60,254 bases of DNA from Caulobacteraceae bacterium (lineage in GTDB: Bacteria; Pseudomonadota; Alphaproteobacteria; Caulobacterales; Caulobacteraceae): contig JARLIQ010000089.1 of assembly GCA_031291645.1 (NCBI GenBank), forward strand, positions 1-60,254. The letters are read 5' to 3'. The notes beneath the pieces are model-generated. The model was not told the DNA's origin and made no database searches. It was given only the letters and a program-made list of their open reading frames with translations. Both the position numbers and the translations under genes were made by a program. Positions 16,942-25,264 of this stretch are shown one piece after another. The first letter of the stretch is position 1, and the number at the start of each line of letters is the position of its first letter.

Positions 16942-17532
16942 ATGGAAACTGCCCGCAAACGAATGAGTCCCCTGGGACCGCGGATCAAGGCCCTGCGCAA
17001 GGCGCGCAAATGGAGCCTGGCGGTCCTGTCCGAAAAGTCCGACATCCCCTTGTCGACCCTGTCCAAGGTCGAGCATGGCGCGCTCACCCTCAGCTACGAT
17101 CGTATCCAGCAGATCGCCAAGGCCTTCGACGTCAGCTTCTCGGAATTCCTGTCGCCCGAGACCCTGGAAGAGACGCTGCGCAACCAGCCCACCGCGCGCA
17201 TCTGCTGGGCGCCGAAGGACTCCGGCCTCGTCGTGGAAACCCAGAACTACGTCTACAAATACCTCTGCAACGACCTGCGCGCCAAGGCCATGGTGCCCAT
17301 CCACTGCCAGTGCAAGGCCCGGTCGCTGGAGGCGTTCGGCGACTTCCTGCGCCACGACGCCGAGGAGTTCATCCTGGTGGTCCAGGGCAAGGTCCAGGTG
17401 CACACCGAGTTCTACGAACCGCGCACGCTCACCGTCGGTGACGGTGTCTACATCGACAGCCGCATGGGTCACGCCTACCTCAACGCGGGTGAAGGCGAGG
17501 CCTGGATCGTCTCGGTCAATCTGAACGCCTGA
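16942..17532 (+). CDS. XRE family transcriptional regulator with cupin domain
   Basis: A 196-aa two-domain regulator. The XRE-type HTH spans about residues 13-68 (LGPRIKALRKARKWSLAVLSEKSDIPLSTLSKVEHGALTLSYDRI). The C-terminal cupin sensor spans about 110-190 (FLRHDAEEFILVVQGKVQVHTEF, then TVGDGVYIDSRMGHAYLNAGEGEAWIVSV). Such HTH-cupin proteins commonly repress catabolic or uptake genes and bind small ligands through the cupin. It sits between the M81 gene and the TonB receptor, both in the same direction, so it probably controls this island. The start follows GGATCGGCC; the first ATG is accepted. Confidence 0.9.
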   Translation: METARKRMSPLGPRIKALRKARKWSLAVLSEKSDIPLSTLSKVEHGALTLSYDRIQQIAKAFDVSFSEFLSPETLEETLRNQPTARICWAPKDSGLVVETQNYVYKYLCNDLRAKAMVPIHCQCKARSLEAFGDFLRHDAEEFILVVQGKVQVHTEFYEPRTLTVGDGVYIDSRMGHAYLNAGEGEAWIVSVNLNA

Positions 17533-17658
17533 AGCGACGGCCCGACCGCTCGCGCCTGGCCCTCTCGACGTCTCTCCTTGCCGGCGCGCCGCCCCGCGGC
17601 CGACCGCATGCGCGCGCCCGCTCTTAAATCTGCCCTATGCGGCAATTTTTCTTGCAAG

Positions 17659-17668
17659 AGAATTTTCC
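17659..17668 (-). promoter_or_regulatory. GGAAAATTCT (minus strand), candidate operator at the TonB-receptor start
   Basis: This is the reverse complement of the 16858 site and ends one base before the receptor's ATG. It is part of a near-palindrome, TTTTCTTGCAAGAGAA, at about 17646-17662. A regulator bound here would block translation-proximal transcription. Confidence 0.4.
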
Positions 17669-20032
17669 ATGACGTACCCATTCACGGGCGGGGTTGACCC
17701 GCAGTCAACAGGGGTGGGGTCGGCCGTGGGGTTTGGAATTCATCATCGTGGATTTTTGCTCGCCGGCGCGGGTGCGGCTGCCCTCCTGATGGGCGCCTCC
17801 GCCTGGGCGGAAGACACCGTCGGCGCGCGTCCGACCTTGGAAGAGATCGTGGTCACCGCCAACAAGCGCACGGAGCGCCTGTCCGAGGTGGCCGCCGCGG
17901 TCTCGGCCGTGCAGGGCGAGGACCTCACCAAGCGCAACCTGCTGCAGATTCAGGATTTCGCCGCCCAGGTGCCGGGCATGACCTTCCAGCCGGTCGGCGC
18001 CTTCGGCACCCGCATCATCCTGCGGGGCCTGGACTCCGGCGGCGCCGGCGCCACGGTGGCCACCGTCATCGACGAGACGCCGCTCAGCTACTCCACCTCG
18101 ACCGCCATCGGCGCGGTCACCGTCGCAGACATCGACACCTACGACATGGAGCGGATCGAGGTGCTGCGCGGTCCTCAGGGCACCCTCTACGGCGCGACCG
18201 CCGAGGGCGGCCTGATCAAGTATGTCACCAAGGCCCCCAGGCTGGACCGGTTCAACGCCGGTGTGCAGGTCGAGGCCGAGAGCGTCGACCAGGGCGGCGT
18301 CGGCGGCACGGGCCGCGGCTACCTCAACCTGCCGCTGGTCGACAACCGCCTGGCCCTGCGCCTGACCGGCTTCTACAAGAATATCGAAGGCTATATCGAC
18401 AACCCTCTGATCGGCCAGAAGGACATCAATGGGGGGCGCCGCTACGGCGGCCGCGCCCAACTGCTGTTCCAGGCGAGCGATGCTCTCAGCTTCCGCCTGA
18501 CGGCTTTCACCCAAGAACAGCATGTGGGCGACACCAGTACGGTCCAGGTGGTGGGGGCCAACACCCACCCCAGCACCCCGTCGGCCAACCAGTATGACTT
18601 CATCGATGGCTCGGGTCATCTGGTGCACAACAGCTACCTGGCGAGCCCCATCGATTCTCAGGACACCTATTACAGCTTGGTCACCAACTATAACGCCGGC
18701 TTCGCCGACGTCATCTCGGCGACCAGCTACGGCGAGGTCAACCACAACGTCTCCCTGGACGACAGCGACAGCAACCTTGCGCCCGGCTACACCTACTCCA
18801 ACGCCGTCTCGCCGGCCTACGGCCAGCTCACCGACGTCGTGGAGGCCCAGCGCAACAACCTGAAGAAGTTCAACCAGGAGATTCGTCTGTCGTCGAAGCC
18901 GGGCAGCAGTCTCTTCGGCATGAAACTCGACTGGCAGGGCGGCCTCTTCTACACCCACGAAGACATCCTGTTCGACCAGTTCTACATCCCCATCGCCAAC
19001 GCCACGAAGAAAGACCTCTCCAGCGTGTACCCGATCGGCGGCTCCAACCTGCCGTCGACCTACGACGAGGGCTCCGTCTTCGGCCAAGTGACGGCGCACC
19101 TCACCCAGAAGTTCGACGTGGCCCTGGGCGGGCGCTACTCCGAGAACCACCAGTGGTCCCAGGTCTACAACCATGCGGGTCTGGCCTATGGCGCGACAGA
19201 CGTGCTGCACCCGGCGATCAAGACCAGCGAGGACAAGTTCACCTACTCGGTGACGCCCCGCTATCATTTCACCGACGACGCCATGGCCTATGTGACCGTG
19301 GCCTCGGGCTATCGTCCGGGCGGCCCCGTGCTGGCCATCTCCGGCGCCCCGGCCGACCTGCCGACCACCTACAAGCCCGACAACACGGTCAACTACGAGA
19401 TCGGCTTCAAGGGCGACTTCCTGGAGCGCAAGGTCTCCGTCGACGTGGCGGCCTTCTACATCGACTGGTCGGACGTCCAGATCGATTCCCTGGTGACGTC
19501 GGTAACCACCCACACCACCTTCACGGTCACCGGCAACGCCGGCGCGGCGGTGAGCAAGGGTTTCGAATGGACTCTGTCCTACGCCCCGATCCGGGGCCTG
19601 AGCATCAGCGATATCGGCTCCTACGTTGACGCCCACCTGACCGTCGACGCCCTGGCCCTGGGTGGCCATTCCGGCGACCGGCTGGCCTATGTGCCGGACT
19701 GGAGCAACACCCTGAACGTCGACTATGAGTGGACGCTGATGGACCACTACCGGGCGTTCGTGGGCGGCAGCTGGAACTTTGTCGGCAAGCGCTACAGCGG
19801 CTTCACAGCCAGCACGGCGGTGGGCGACCACGTGGCCCTGCCGTCCTACAATGTCTTCAATGGTCAGGTCGGCGTGACCTTCGACAAGTACACTGTGGAG
19901 TTCTTCGCCCACAATATCGCCAACGGCCGGGGCCTGACCAACTACAGCACCGGCGGCGGGCACGCCCAGACCGGTACGGCTAGTATCATCCAGCCGCGCA
20001 CGGTGGGCGTCCGCCTCAGCGCCGACTTCTAG
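17669..20032 (+). CDS. TonB-dependent outer-membrane receptor
   Basis: A 787-aa energised outer-membrane transporter. A signal sequence covers about residues 1-47 (hydrophobic FLLAGAGAAALLMGASAWA, cleavage before EDT). The TonB box is LEEIVVTANK, followed by a plug domain (LSEVAAAVSAVQGEDL, RIEVLRGPQGTLYGATAEGGLIKYVTK) and a beta-barrel ending VGVRLSADF with terminal Phe. It belongs to the Caulobacter/Sphingomonas-type receptors for complex organics rather than a siderophore type. Context with periplasmic esterase, beta-lactamase-like, acylase and amidase genes suggests import of the island's substrate. Its TAG stop overlaps the end of an intergenic repeat. Confidence 0.92.
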   Translation: MTYPFTGGVDPQSTGVGSAVGFGIHHRGFLLAGAGAAALLMGASAWAEDTVGARPTLEEIVVTANKRTERLSEVAAAVSAVQGEDLTKRNLLQIQDFAAQVPGMTFQPVGAFGTRIILRGLDSGGAGATVATVIDETPLSYSTSTAIGAVTVADIDTYDMERIEVLRGPQGTLYGATAEGGLIKYVTKAPRLDRFNAGVQVEAESVDQGGVGGTGRGYLNLPLVDNRLALRLTGFYKNIEGYIDNPLIGQKDINGGRRYGGRAQLLFQASDALSFRLTAFTQEQHVGDTSTVQVVGANTHPSTPSANQYDFIDGSGHLVHNSYLASPIDSQDTYYSLVTNYNAGFADVISATSYGEVNHNVSLDDSDSNLAPGYTYSNAVSPAYGQLTDVVEAQRNNLKKFNQEIRLSSKPGSSLFGMKLDWQGGLFYTHEDILFDQFYIPIANATKKDLSSVYPIGGSNLPSTYDEGSVFGQVTAHLTQKFDVALGGRYSENHQWSQVYNHAGLAYGATDVLHPAIKTSEDKFTYSVTPRYHFTDDAMAYVTVASGYRPGGPVLAISGAPADLPTTYKPDNTVNYEIGFKGDFLERKVSVDVAAFYIDWSDVQIDSLVTSVTTHTTFTVTGNAGAAVSKGFEWTLSYAPIRGLSISDIGSYVDAHLTVDALALGGHSGDRLAYVPDWSNTLNVDYEWTLMDHYRAFVGGSWNFVGKRYSGFTASTAVGDHVALPSYNVFNGQVGVTFDKYTVEFFAHNIANGRGLTNYSTGGGHAQTGTASIIQPRTVGVRLSADF

Positions 20033-20134
20033 AGCGCTATCCGCTCTGATTGAATCAGAGCGGCGCTCTAGTTTCTTGTTTTGGCGCGCTTTCTTGCGAC
20101 GAACCGGTATCCACTTCGTCGGAAAGCGCTCTAG
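20029..20134. repeat. MITE-like intergenic repeat with TAGAGCGCT inverted ends
   Basis: About 105 bases, bounded by CTAGAGCGCT at 20029-20038 and its exact reverse complement AGCGCTCTAG at the other end. An internal hairpin CCGCTCTGATTGAATCAGAGC is followed by a second palindrome around GAACCGGTATCCACTTCG. It is flanked by TA and its left TA lies in the TAG stop of the TonB receptor. The ends share TAGAGC with the IS630 termini at 5295 and 6341. Related intergenic palindromes are common in Alphaproteobacteria; descent from an IS630-type element is my inference. Confidence 0.7.
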
Positions 20135-20187
20135 AGGCAGGGTGCGGCGGTCCCGCGGGGCCGCCGACGCCACAGGGGAGGCAGGCG

Positions 20188-21180
20188 GTGAAGCTCAAGC
20201 ACCTGGCGATCGCCGCCATCCTCCTGCTCGGCCCTGGCGGCCGCGCGGCTGCAGCCCAGACGGCTGTGGCCCAGACAGCTGGCGACCGGGCCGCTACGGC
20301 GGTCATCCAGGCCCACGCCACCCTGCCGGCGACCCGGCAGTTCGAGTTCACCTCGGCGGTCAACGGGCGGGCCTACCGCATCCAGGTCTCGATCCCGCCG
20401 ACCCCGCCGCCTCCGGGCGGCTTCCCTGTCCTCTACGTGCTTGACGGCGACGCCTACTTCGGGGCCGTCTCCGAACTCGTCAGCCTGCGCGGCGCCCTGG
20501 GGCGCGAGGTCGAGCCGGCCGTGGTGGTGGGCCTGGGCTATCCGGACTCCGACAACCTGAAGACGGTGATGGGCAAGCGCGGCTTCGAGCTGACGCCGAC
20601 GGAACCGGGCGCCCTGGCCGCGCCCGCCGCCCCGCCGGGTGCGCAGGGGCGGTACGGCGGCGCCGACGGCTTTCTGCAAGTGATCCAGACCGAGGTGCGG
20701 CCCCGCATCGCGACCCTGGCCAGGGTGGACCCGGCGCGCGGAGTCCTGTTCGGCCATTCCCTGGGCGGCCTCTTCGTGCTGCACACGATGTTCACCCATC
20801 CCAGCGCGTTTCAGACCTACCTCGCGGTCAGTCCTTCCATCTGGTGGAACGGGCGCGTCGTGCTGAAGGACGAGGCCGCCTTCGGCAAGGCGGTGACGAG
20901 CGGCAAGGCCGCGCCGCGCCTCTACATGGCGGTCGGGGCCCTGGAACAGCCCGCCGCCGACCATCCGCCCCCCGGCGTCAGCAAGGCCGACCTGGACGAG
21001 GCCGTGGCCGCCCGCATGGTCGACAACGCGCGCGAGCTCGCCGGCCGGCTGGGCGCGCTCCAGGGCGCGGCGGGCTACAGGGTCGAGTTCCATGTCCTGG
21101 ACGGCCGCACCCACCTGGGCGCGCCGTGGGCGTCGCTGAACGACCTGATCGAGTTCGCCCTGCCGCCGCCCGCGCGGTGA
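20188..21180 (+). CDS. Secreted alpha/beta hydrolase (esterase, IroE/enterochelin-esterase-like)
   Basis: A 330-aa hydrolase starting at GTG 20188, behind GGGGAGGCAGGCG. A signal peptide covers about residues 1-23 (LAIAAILLLGPGGRAAAA). The esterase-D-like fold shows GGFPVLYVLDGDAYFGAV, the nucleophile elbow LFGHSLGGLF with Ser191, and the C-terminal catalytic His in DGRTHLGAPW. IroE-type enzymes cleave siderophore esters in the periplasm; here the neighbours point to ester bonds in an imported peptide-like or amide compound. It is followed 44 bases later by the beta-lactamase-like gene in the same direction. Confidence 0.85.
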   Translation: MKLKHLAIAAILLLGPGGRAAAAQTAVAQTAGDRAATAVIQAHATLPATRQFEFTSAVNGRAYRIQVSIPPTPPPPGGFPVLYVLDGDAYFGAVSELVSLRGALGREVEPAVVVGLGYPDSDNLKTVMGKRGFELTPTEPGALAAPAAPPGAQGRYGGADGFLQVIQTEVRPRIATLARVDPARGVLFGHSLGGLFVLHTMFTHPSAFQTYLAVSPSIWWNGRVVLKDEAAFGKAVTSGKAAPRLYMAVGALEQPAADHPPPGVSKADLDEAVAARMVDNARELAGRLGALQGAAGYRVEFHVLDGRTHLGAPWASLNDLIEFALPPPAR

Positions 21181-21224
21181 GCGGCCGGCGTTTCCATTCG
21201 TCGCGTTTCCACAAGGGCGGTCCC

Positions 21225-22451
21225 ATGCTCCGTCGCACTCTTTTCGCCGCCGTGGCCTGCCTGGCCCTGAGCGTCCCGCTCCAGGCCATCGCCGGCTCTG
21301 ACCCCAGGCTCAGCCAAGACCAGCGCATCGACGCCATCCTGAAGGACCTGCGGCCCAAGGCGCCGGCGCCGTCCGGCGGCGCGACGTCGCCCGCCTCGCC
21401 CGGCGCCGTCACGCCGCGCACCCTCCAGGAGGAGATGGCCGCCCACCACGTGCCGGCCGTCAGCATCGCCGTGATCGACGGCGGGCGCGTCGTCTGGGCG
21501 CGGGCCTATGGCCTGGCGGACGTGGCCTCGGGCCGCAAGGCGACGCCGAGGACGCTGTTTCAGGCCGCCTCCATGAGCAAGCCCGTGGCGGCCACCGCCG
21601 CCCTGGCCCTGGTCCAGGAGGGCCGGCTGGCGCTCGACGAGGACGTCAATCGGCGCCTCACCTCCTGGCGCCTGCCCTATGGCGGCAAGGCGGCCGGCAA
21701 GGTCGTCACCCTGCGGGAGCTGCTCAATCATACCGGGGGCCTCTCGGTCTCCTGGTACGACGGCTACGAACCGGGCGCGCCCCTGCCCACCGACGTCCAG
21801 ATCCTGGACGGCGCGCCGCCCGCTCATTCGCCGCCGGTGGTGGTGAGCCATGAGCCCGGCGCAGAGTGGCGCTATTCGGGCGGGGGCTACATGCTGGCCC
21901 AGGTTCTGATGGCCGACGCAGCCAAACAGAGTTTTCCCGAACTGATGCGCGCCCGCGTCCTGGTTCCGGCCGGAATGAGCGCCAGCACCTACGAGCAGCC
22001 GTTGCCGGCCGACAAGCGGCCGCTGGCGGCCACCGGCTACCGCATCGACGGCGCCGCGATGCCGCACGGCTACCATGTCTATCCGGAGATGGCGGCGGCC
22101 GGGCTATGGACCACCCCTTCCGACCTCGCCCGCTGGATGCTCGCCATCCAGGACGCCTATGCCGGCCGCTCCGCCAAGATCATCAGCCAAGCCACCGCGG
22201 CGGCCATGCTGACCCCGGCCCAGGGCGAATGGGGCCTGGGCGTCGAGGTGCAAGGGCAGGGAGACGGCCTGCTCTTCACGCACGGCGGATCGAACCAGGG
22301 CTACAAAGGCATGTTCCTGGGCTACGCCAGGGGCGGTCGGGGTGTTGTCGTCATGACCAACGGCGACGGCGGCGGCCCGGTCGCCATCGAACTGGTCGCC
22401 GCGGTCATCCGCGCCTATGGCTGGCCGGAACAGCCTCCGGCGCCGAAGTAG
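21225..22451 (+). CDS. Secreted serine hydrolase, class C beta-lactamase/MlrB superfamily
   Basis: A 408-aa protein with a signal peptide at about 1-23 (MLRRTLFAAVACLALSVPLQAIA) and the penicilloyl-serine fold: catalytic S-x-x-K at 116-119 (AASMSKPVAA), Y-x-x motif at about 217-219 (RYSGGGYMLA) and a C-terminal THGGSNQGY corresponding to KTG. Members are D-aminopeptidases, esterases, class C beta-lactamases and MlrB of microcystin degradation. The ATG at 21225 is chosen for the signal peptide. The adjacent M81 and acylase genes make a peptidase or amidase role more likely than antibiotic resistance. Confidence 0.88.
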   Translation: MLRRTLFAAVACLALSVPLQAIAGSDPRLSQDQRIDAILKDLRPKAPAPSGGATSPASPGAVTPRTLQEEMAAHHVPAVSIAVIDGGRVVWARAYGLADVASGRKATPRTLFQAASMSKPVAATAALALVQEGRLALDEDVNRRLTSWRLPYGGKAAGKVVTLRELLNHTGGLSVSWYDGYEPGAPLPTDVQILDGAPPAHSPPVVVSHEPGAEWRYSGGGYMLAQVLMADAAKQSFPELMRARVLVPAGMSASTYEQPLPADKRPLAATGYRIDGAAMPHGYHVYPEMAAAGLWTTPSDLARWMLAIQDAYAGRSAKIISQATAAAMLTPAQGEWGLGVEVQGQGDGLLFTHGGSNQGYKGMFLGYARGGRGVVVMTNGDGGGPVAIELVAAVIRAYGWPEQPPAPK

Positions 22452-22478
22452 GCGCCCAGTCGGCTATGCGCCGCCGTC

Positions 22479-25121
22479 TCAGTGGAAGCCGACGATCAGT
22501 TCGAAGGTCGGGCGGTTCTGCCAGGGGATGGGGGGCAGCTTGCCCGCCGCCCCGGTCACCTCGAACTCATCCTGCACGCAGCCCTCGCAGACGATCGGGA
22601 AGGCGCGCGCCAGATAGCCCTCGCCATAGGCGGCCTTGGTCTCGGCGACGGCCTGCGCCAGGCTCTTCCGCACGTCGGCCCGGCAATCCTCGATCCGTCC
22701 GTCGCCGCAATAGACGCGCGACCAGCGGCCGGGCACGGCCTGGCCCTCCGCGTTGCGCAGGTCCTTCGACACCGCGCCGATCCAGCCGCTGATCGAACCG
22801 GGCCCGGTGTGCAGGGACGACAGGTTGTTCGGCTCGCCGCCCGCCTGGTCGATGATTTCCTGTCCCAGCGCGCGCTGGAACACCGAGCGCACGAGCAGGG
22901 GCCACCACCGGTCGAACACCGCGATCGCCGCCCCGTGGTCCTGCACGCCCCGGCCGCCGGCGTCGCGCCGCAGGGCGCCGTCGGCGACCCAGCGGTCCAT
23001 GGCCTCCAGGGCGGCGCGGCTGTCGGCGTCCGGCGCCTCGCCGATCAGCGTGCGCACGATCGCATAGGCGCTCTGCGCCCGCAGGTCCGTGAGCGCCGCG
23101 CGGGTGTGGATCTCCACCAGGTCGGCCAGGTCGATCTTGCGCGAGGCGCCCAGCCGCAGCGTCGGGTCCTTCAGCAGCGAGACACGCTCGCCCGGCCCCG
23201 CGATCCACTGGCCGTCGGCCATCGGCCACAGGTCGCCAGGCGTGTTGTTCCAGCCGGCGATCACCTGGTCCGGCGGATTGATCGCCCAGGGCAGGCTCAG
23301 GGGCGGCGCCGACCGGAATCGGTAGGCGACCGGATCGAACCCCTTCCAGTCCCATCGCCCGGTCCCCCAGGCGGGCAGGTCCGGCCGCATGCCGTCGGCG
23401 CGCAGGGGCACGAGGCCCGGGTTCACGAAGGCGATGTCGCGCCGGTCGATGTAGTAGTAGGCCAGCTGCCGCGAGGCGTGGGACATCACCTCCACGAAGC
23501 TCCTGGCGGAATGCACCCGTGACGGCGAGAACACCTGCGCGAGGGGCGGCAGGCCATATTCCTCGTGGAACAGGGTCGAGCGAGCCTGGGCCAGCGCCAC
23601 CGGAACGCCGCCCACGGTCGCCCGGCCGACCAGGGGGCCATGCACGCTACGCACCGATCTCAGGGTGTAACGCCCGCCGCCCGGCATCGTCCGTGTCGTC
23701 TCGTGCGTTGTGAAGGGGATGCAGCGGCCGCGGTACAGGTGGAAGTTCGAGGCCAAGGACGGCCTCGTCCCGTCGGGCTCGCACAGGGGCTCGGCGAACA
23801 TGTCGAACTGGTCGAGATACTGGGCGGTGCCGGAGAAGGCGAAGTTGCGGCCGCGCGCGCCGTTGTAGGGATAGGGGCCGTGGAACTCGAGGGCCCCGCG
23901 CGCCGCCAGGTCCGGCGCCTCGACCTCGATCTCGAAGTCATAGCTGTGCGGGAAGCCGTAGCCGTCCTGGGGGCCCTGGATTGAGATCGGCCGTCCCGTG
24001 GCCGACAGCGCCGCCGACACCAGCAGCGCGTTGGACTTGGACGGCGGGGCCGAGATGAAGTCCGGTCCGTGCGCCGCACCGGCCGCGCCGCCCTTCACCA
24101 ACGTCTCGCGCACCACCAGCGAGCCCGGGTCGATCAGCGCCGCGCTGCCCGGCGCCTCGGTGAATCCGGGCGGCCGGTTGGCCGTGGGGATGATGCGCGG
24201 CGTTTCCGGGTCCCCGTCGTCGCGCAGGTCGGCATAGGCCCTGGCCCCGCCCGCCTCGCCGAACCGCGCCTGCAGCTGTCGCAGCAGGATGGCGTTGCCG
24301 GCCTCGCGCGGGCCCAGCCCCCGCCACTGGCCCCGCACCTGCGCCCAGGCGGTGGCCGCCATCACGTCCAGCGGGCTCCAGTCGCCGGGCTCGAGCCCCC
24401 GGTCGCGAAACTCGGCCGGCAGCAGCGTCCTGTCCGCCCGCACCTTCGCCACATAGGCGTTGACGCCATCCACATAGGCCCGGATGTCGCGGTGAGCGCG
24501 CCGGCCCCAGGGGCCGTAGGCGGTGTCCAGCCGCCGATACATGCGCTGGTATTCGGCGGGGGTGTAGTCGAGCACGCGGTAAAGCAGAGCGTCGGCCTTC
24601 AGGTTCTCGTCGTCCTTGCCCGGCCCCAGCAGGGCGGCGCTCGCCGCATGCCACGTGGCGCGGTTGACCTCCATCTGCCACAGCAGGCTCTGGGCCTGGG
24701 CATAGCCCACGCCGAACATGGCGTCGTCGCGGGTTCGGCCATGGACGCGCGGCACGCCATAGGTCCGGTCGCGGACGATGCGGACGCCGGGTCTCGGCCG
24801 GTCGATCCGCTCGATCTCGCCCGGCGGCGCGGGCGCGAAATCCATGGGCTTGTAGAACTGATCCAGCGTGGCGGCGGACAGCCGGCCAAGCCTCGACGGC
24901 AGGTCGCGGTAGAGCCCAAGCTGCGCGGTCAGGGCGGGTTGGGCGGGCGCGGCCGCATCGACGACATTCCGGCCCTGGCCCGGCGCCAGGACGCTCATGA
25001 CGTCGTGGCGTGGCTGTTCCTGGGCCGCGGCGGCGCATGGGATCAATCCGGCGGCGCAGGCGCTGGCCAGGAGGGCGAGCATGCGGTGTCTGGGCGGGCG
25101 TCTGCGTCGGTCCGCGGTCAT
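22479..25121 (-). CDS. Penicillin acylase family protein (Ntn hydrolase)
   Basis: An 880-aa precursor of the N-terminal-nucleophile acylase family, which cleaves N-acyl amide bonds in penicillins, acyl-homoserine lactones or N-acyl peptides. A signal region is at about residues 14-34. The alpha-chain segment carries GVRIVRDRTYGVPRVHGRTRDDAMFGVGYAQAQ; self-cleavage should expose Ser363 in PSKSNALLVS, the beta-chain nucleophile, followed by ISIQGPQDGYGFPHSYDFEIEV. Later HGP, INPPDQVIAGWNN and the C-terminal PTFELIVGF fit the family. Start ATG 25121 follows GGAGCTTTG. It converges on the beta-lactamase-like gene and is divergent from the BKACE gene. Confidence 0.9.
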   Translation of the reverse strand: MTADRRRRPPRHRMLALLASACAAGLIPCAAAAQEQPRHDVMSVLAPGQGRNVVDAAAPAQPALTAQLGLYRDLPSRLGRLSAATLDQFYKPMDFAPAPPGEIERIDRPRPGVRIVRDRTYGVPRVHGRTRDDAMFGVGYAQAQSLLWQMEVNRATWHAASAALLGPGKDDENLKADALLYRVLDYTPAEYQRMYRRLDTAYGPWGRRAHRDIRAYVDGVNAYVAKVRADRTLLPAEFRDRGLEPGDWSPLDVMAATAWAQVRGQWRGLGPREAGNAILLRQLQARFGEAGGARAYADLRDDGDPETPRIIPTANRPPGFTEAPGSAALIDPGSLVVRETLVKGGAAGAAHGPDFISAPPSKSNALLVSAALSATGRPISIQGPQDGYGFPHSYDFEIEVEAPDLAARGALEFHGPYPYNGARGRNFAFSGTAQYLDQFDMFAEPLCEPDGTRPSLASNFHLYRGRCIPFTTHETTRTMPGGGRYTLRSVRSVHGPLVGRATVGGVPVALAQARSTLFHEEYGLPPLAQVFSPSRVHSARSFVEVMSHASRQLAYYYIDRRDIAFVNPGLVPLRADGMRPDLPAWGTGRWDWKGFDPVAYRFRSAPPLSLPWAINPPDQVIAGWNNTPGDLWPMADGQWIAGPGERVSLLKDPTLRLGASRKIDLADLVEIHTRAALTDLRAQSAYAIVRTLIGEAPDADSRAALEAMDRWVADGALRRDAGGRGVQDHGAAIAVFDRWWPLLVRSVFQRALGQEIIDQAGGEPNNLSSLHTGPGSISGWIGAVSKDLRNAEGQAVPGRWSRVYCGDGRIEDCRADVRKSLAQAVAETKAAYGEGYLARAFPIVCEGCVQDEFEVTGAAGKLPPIPWQNRPTFELIVGFH

Positions 25122-25190
25122 CAAAGCTCCTGCCGCCGACGCGGCGCGGTCTTGGGAATCTATCCCTTGCCAAGGCGATCTAATTATTAT

Positions 25191-25203
25191 CATGATGATC
25201 ATG
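25191..25203. promoter_or_regulatory. Perfect palindrome CATGAT-N-ATCATG, candidate TetR operator
   Basis: A perfect 6-base inverted repeat, CATGAT-G-ATCATG, sits in an AT-rich patch in the middle of the divergent spacer between the penicillin acylase gene and the BKACE gene. A TetR-family gene is the second gene of the rightward unit, which makes it the likely binder; this is inference from position and symmetry. Confidence 0.45.
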
Positions 25204-25264
25204 TTAAATCAAACGGCGACCCCATGGCGGGGACCCGCCCGGTGGAAGCCAGCTGGAGGCGAAG

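Noticed and set aside
17705-20173. An 822-codon minus-strand frame opposite the TonB receptor
   Set aside because: It has a Val/Gly/Arg-rich composition, no domains, and mirrors the receptor codons; typical antisense openness in GC-rich DNA.
15322-22451. A true microcystin-degradation mlr cluster
   Set aside because: No MlrA-type CPBP glutamic protease is encoded here, and gene order differs; only the hydrolase superfamilies match.
21225-25121. A beta-lactam resistance or penicillin-catabolism locus
   Set aside because: The beta-lactamase-fold protein has YSG and HGG variants common in esterases and peptidases, and the acylase family acts on many amides; sequence alone does not point to antibiotics.
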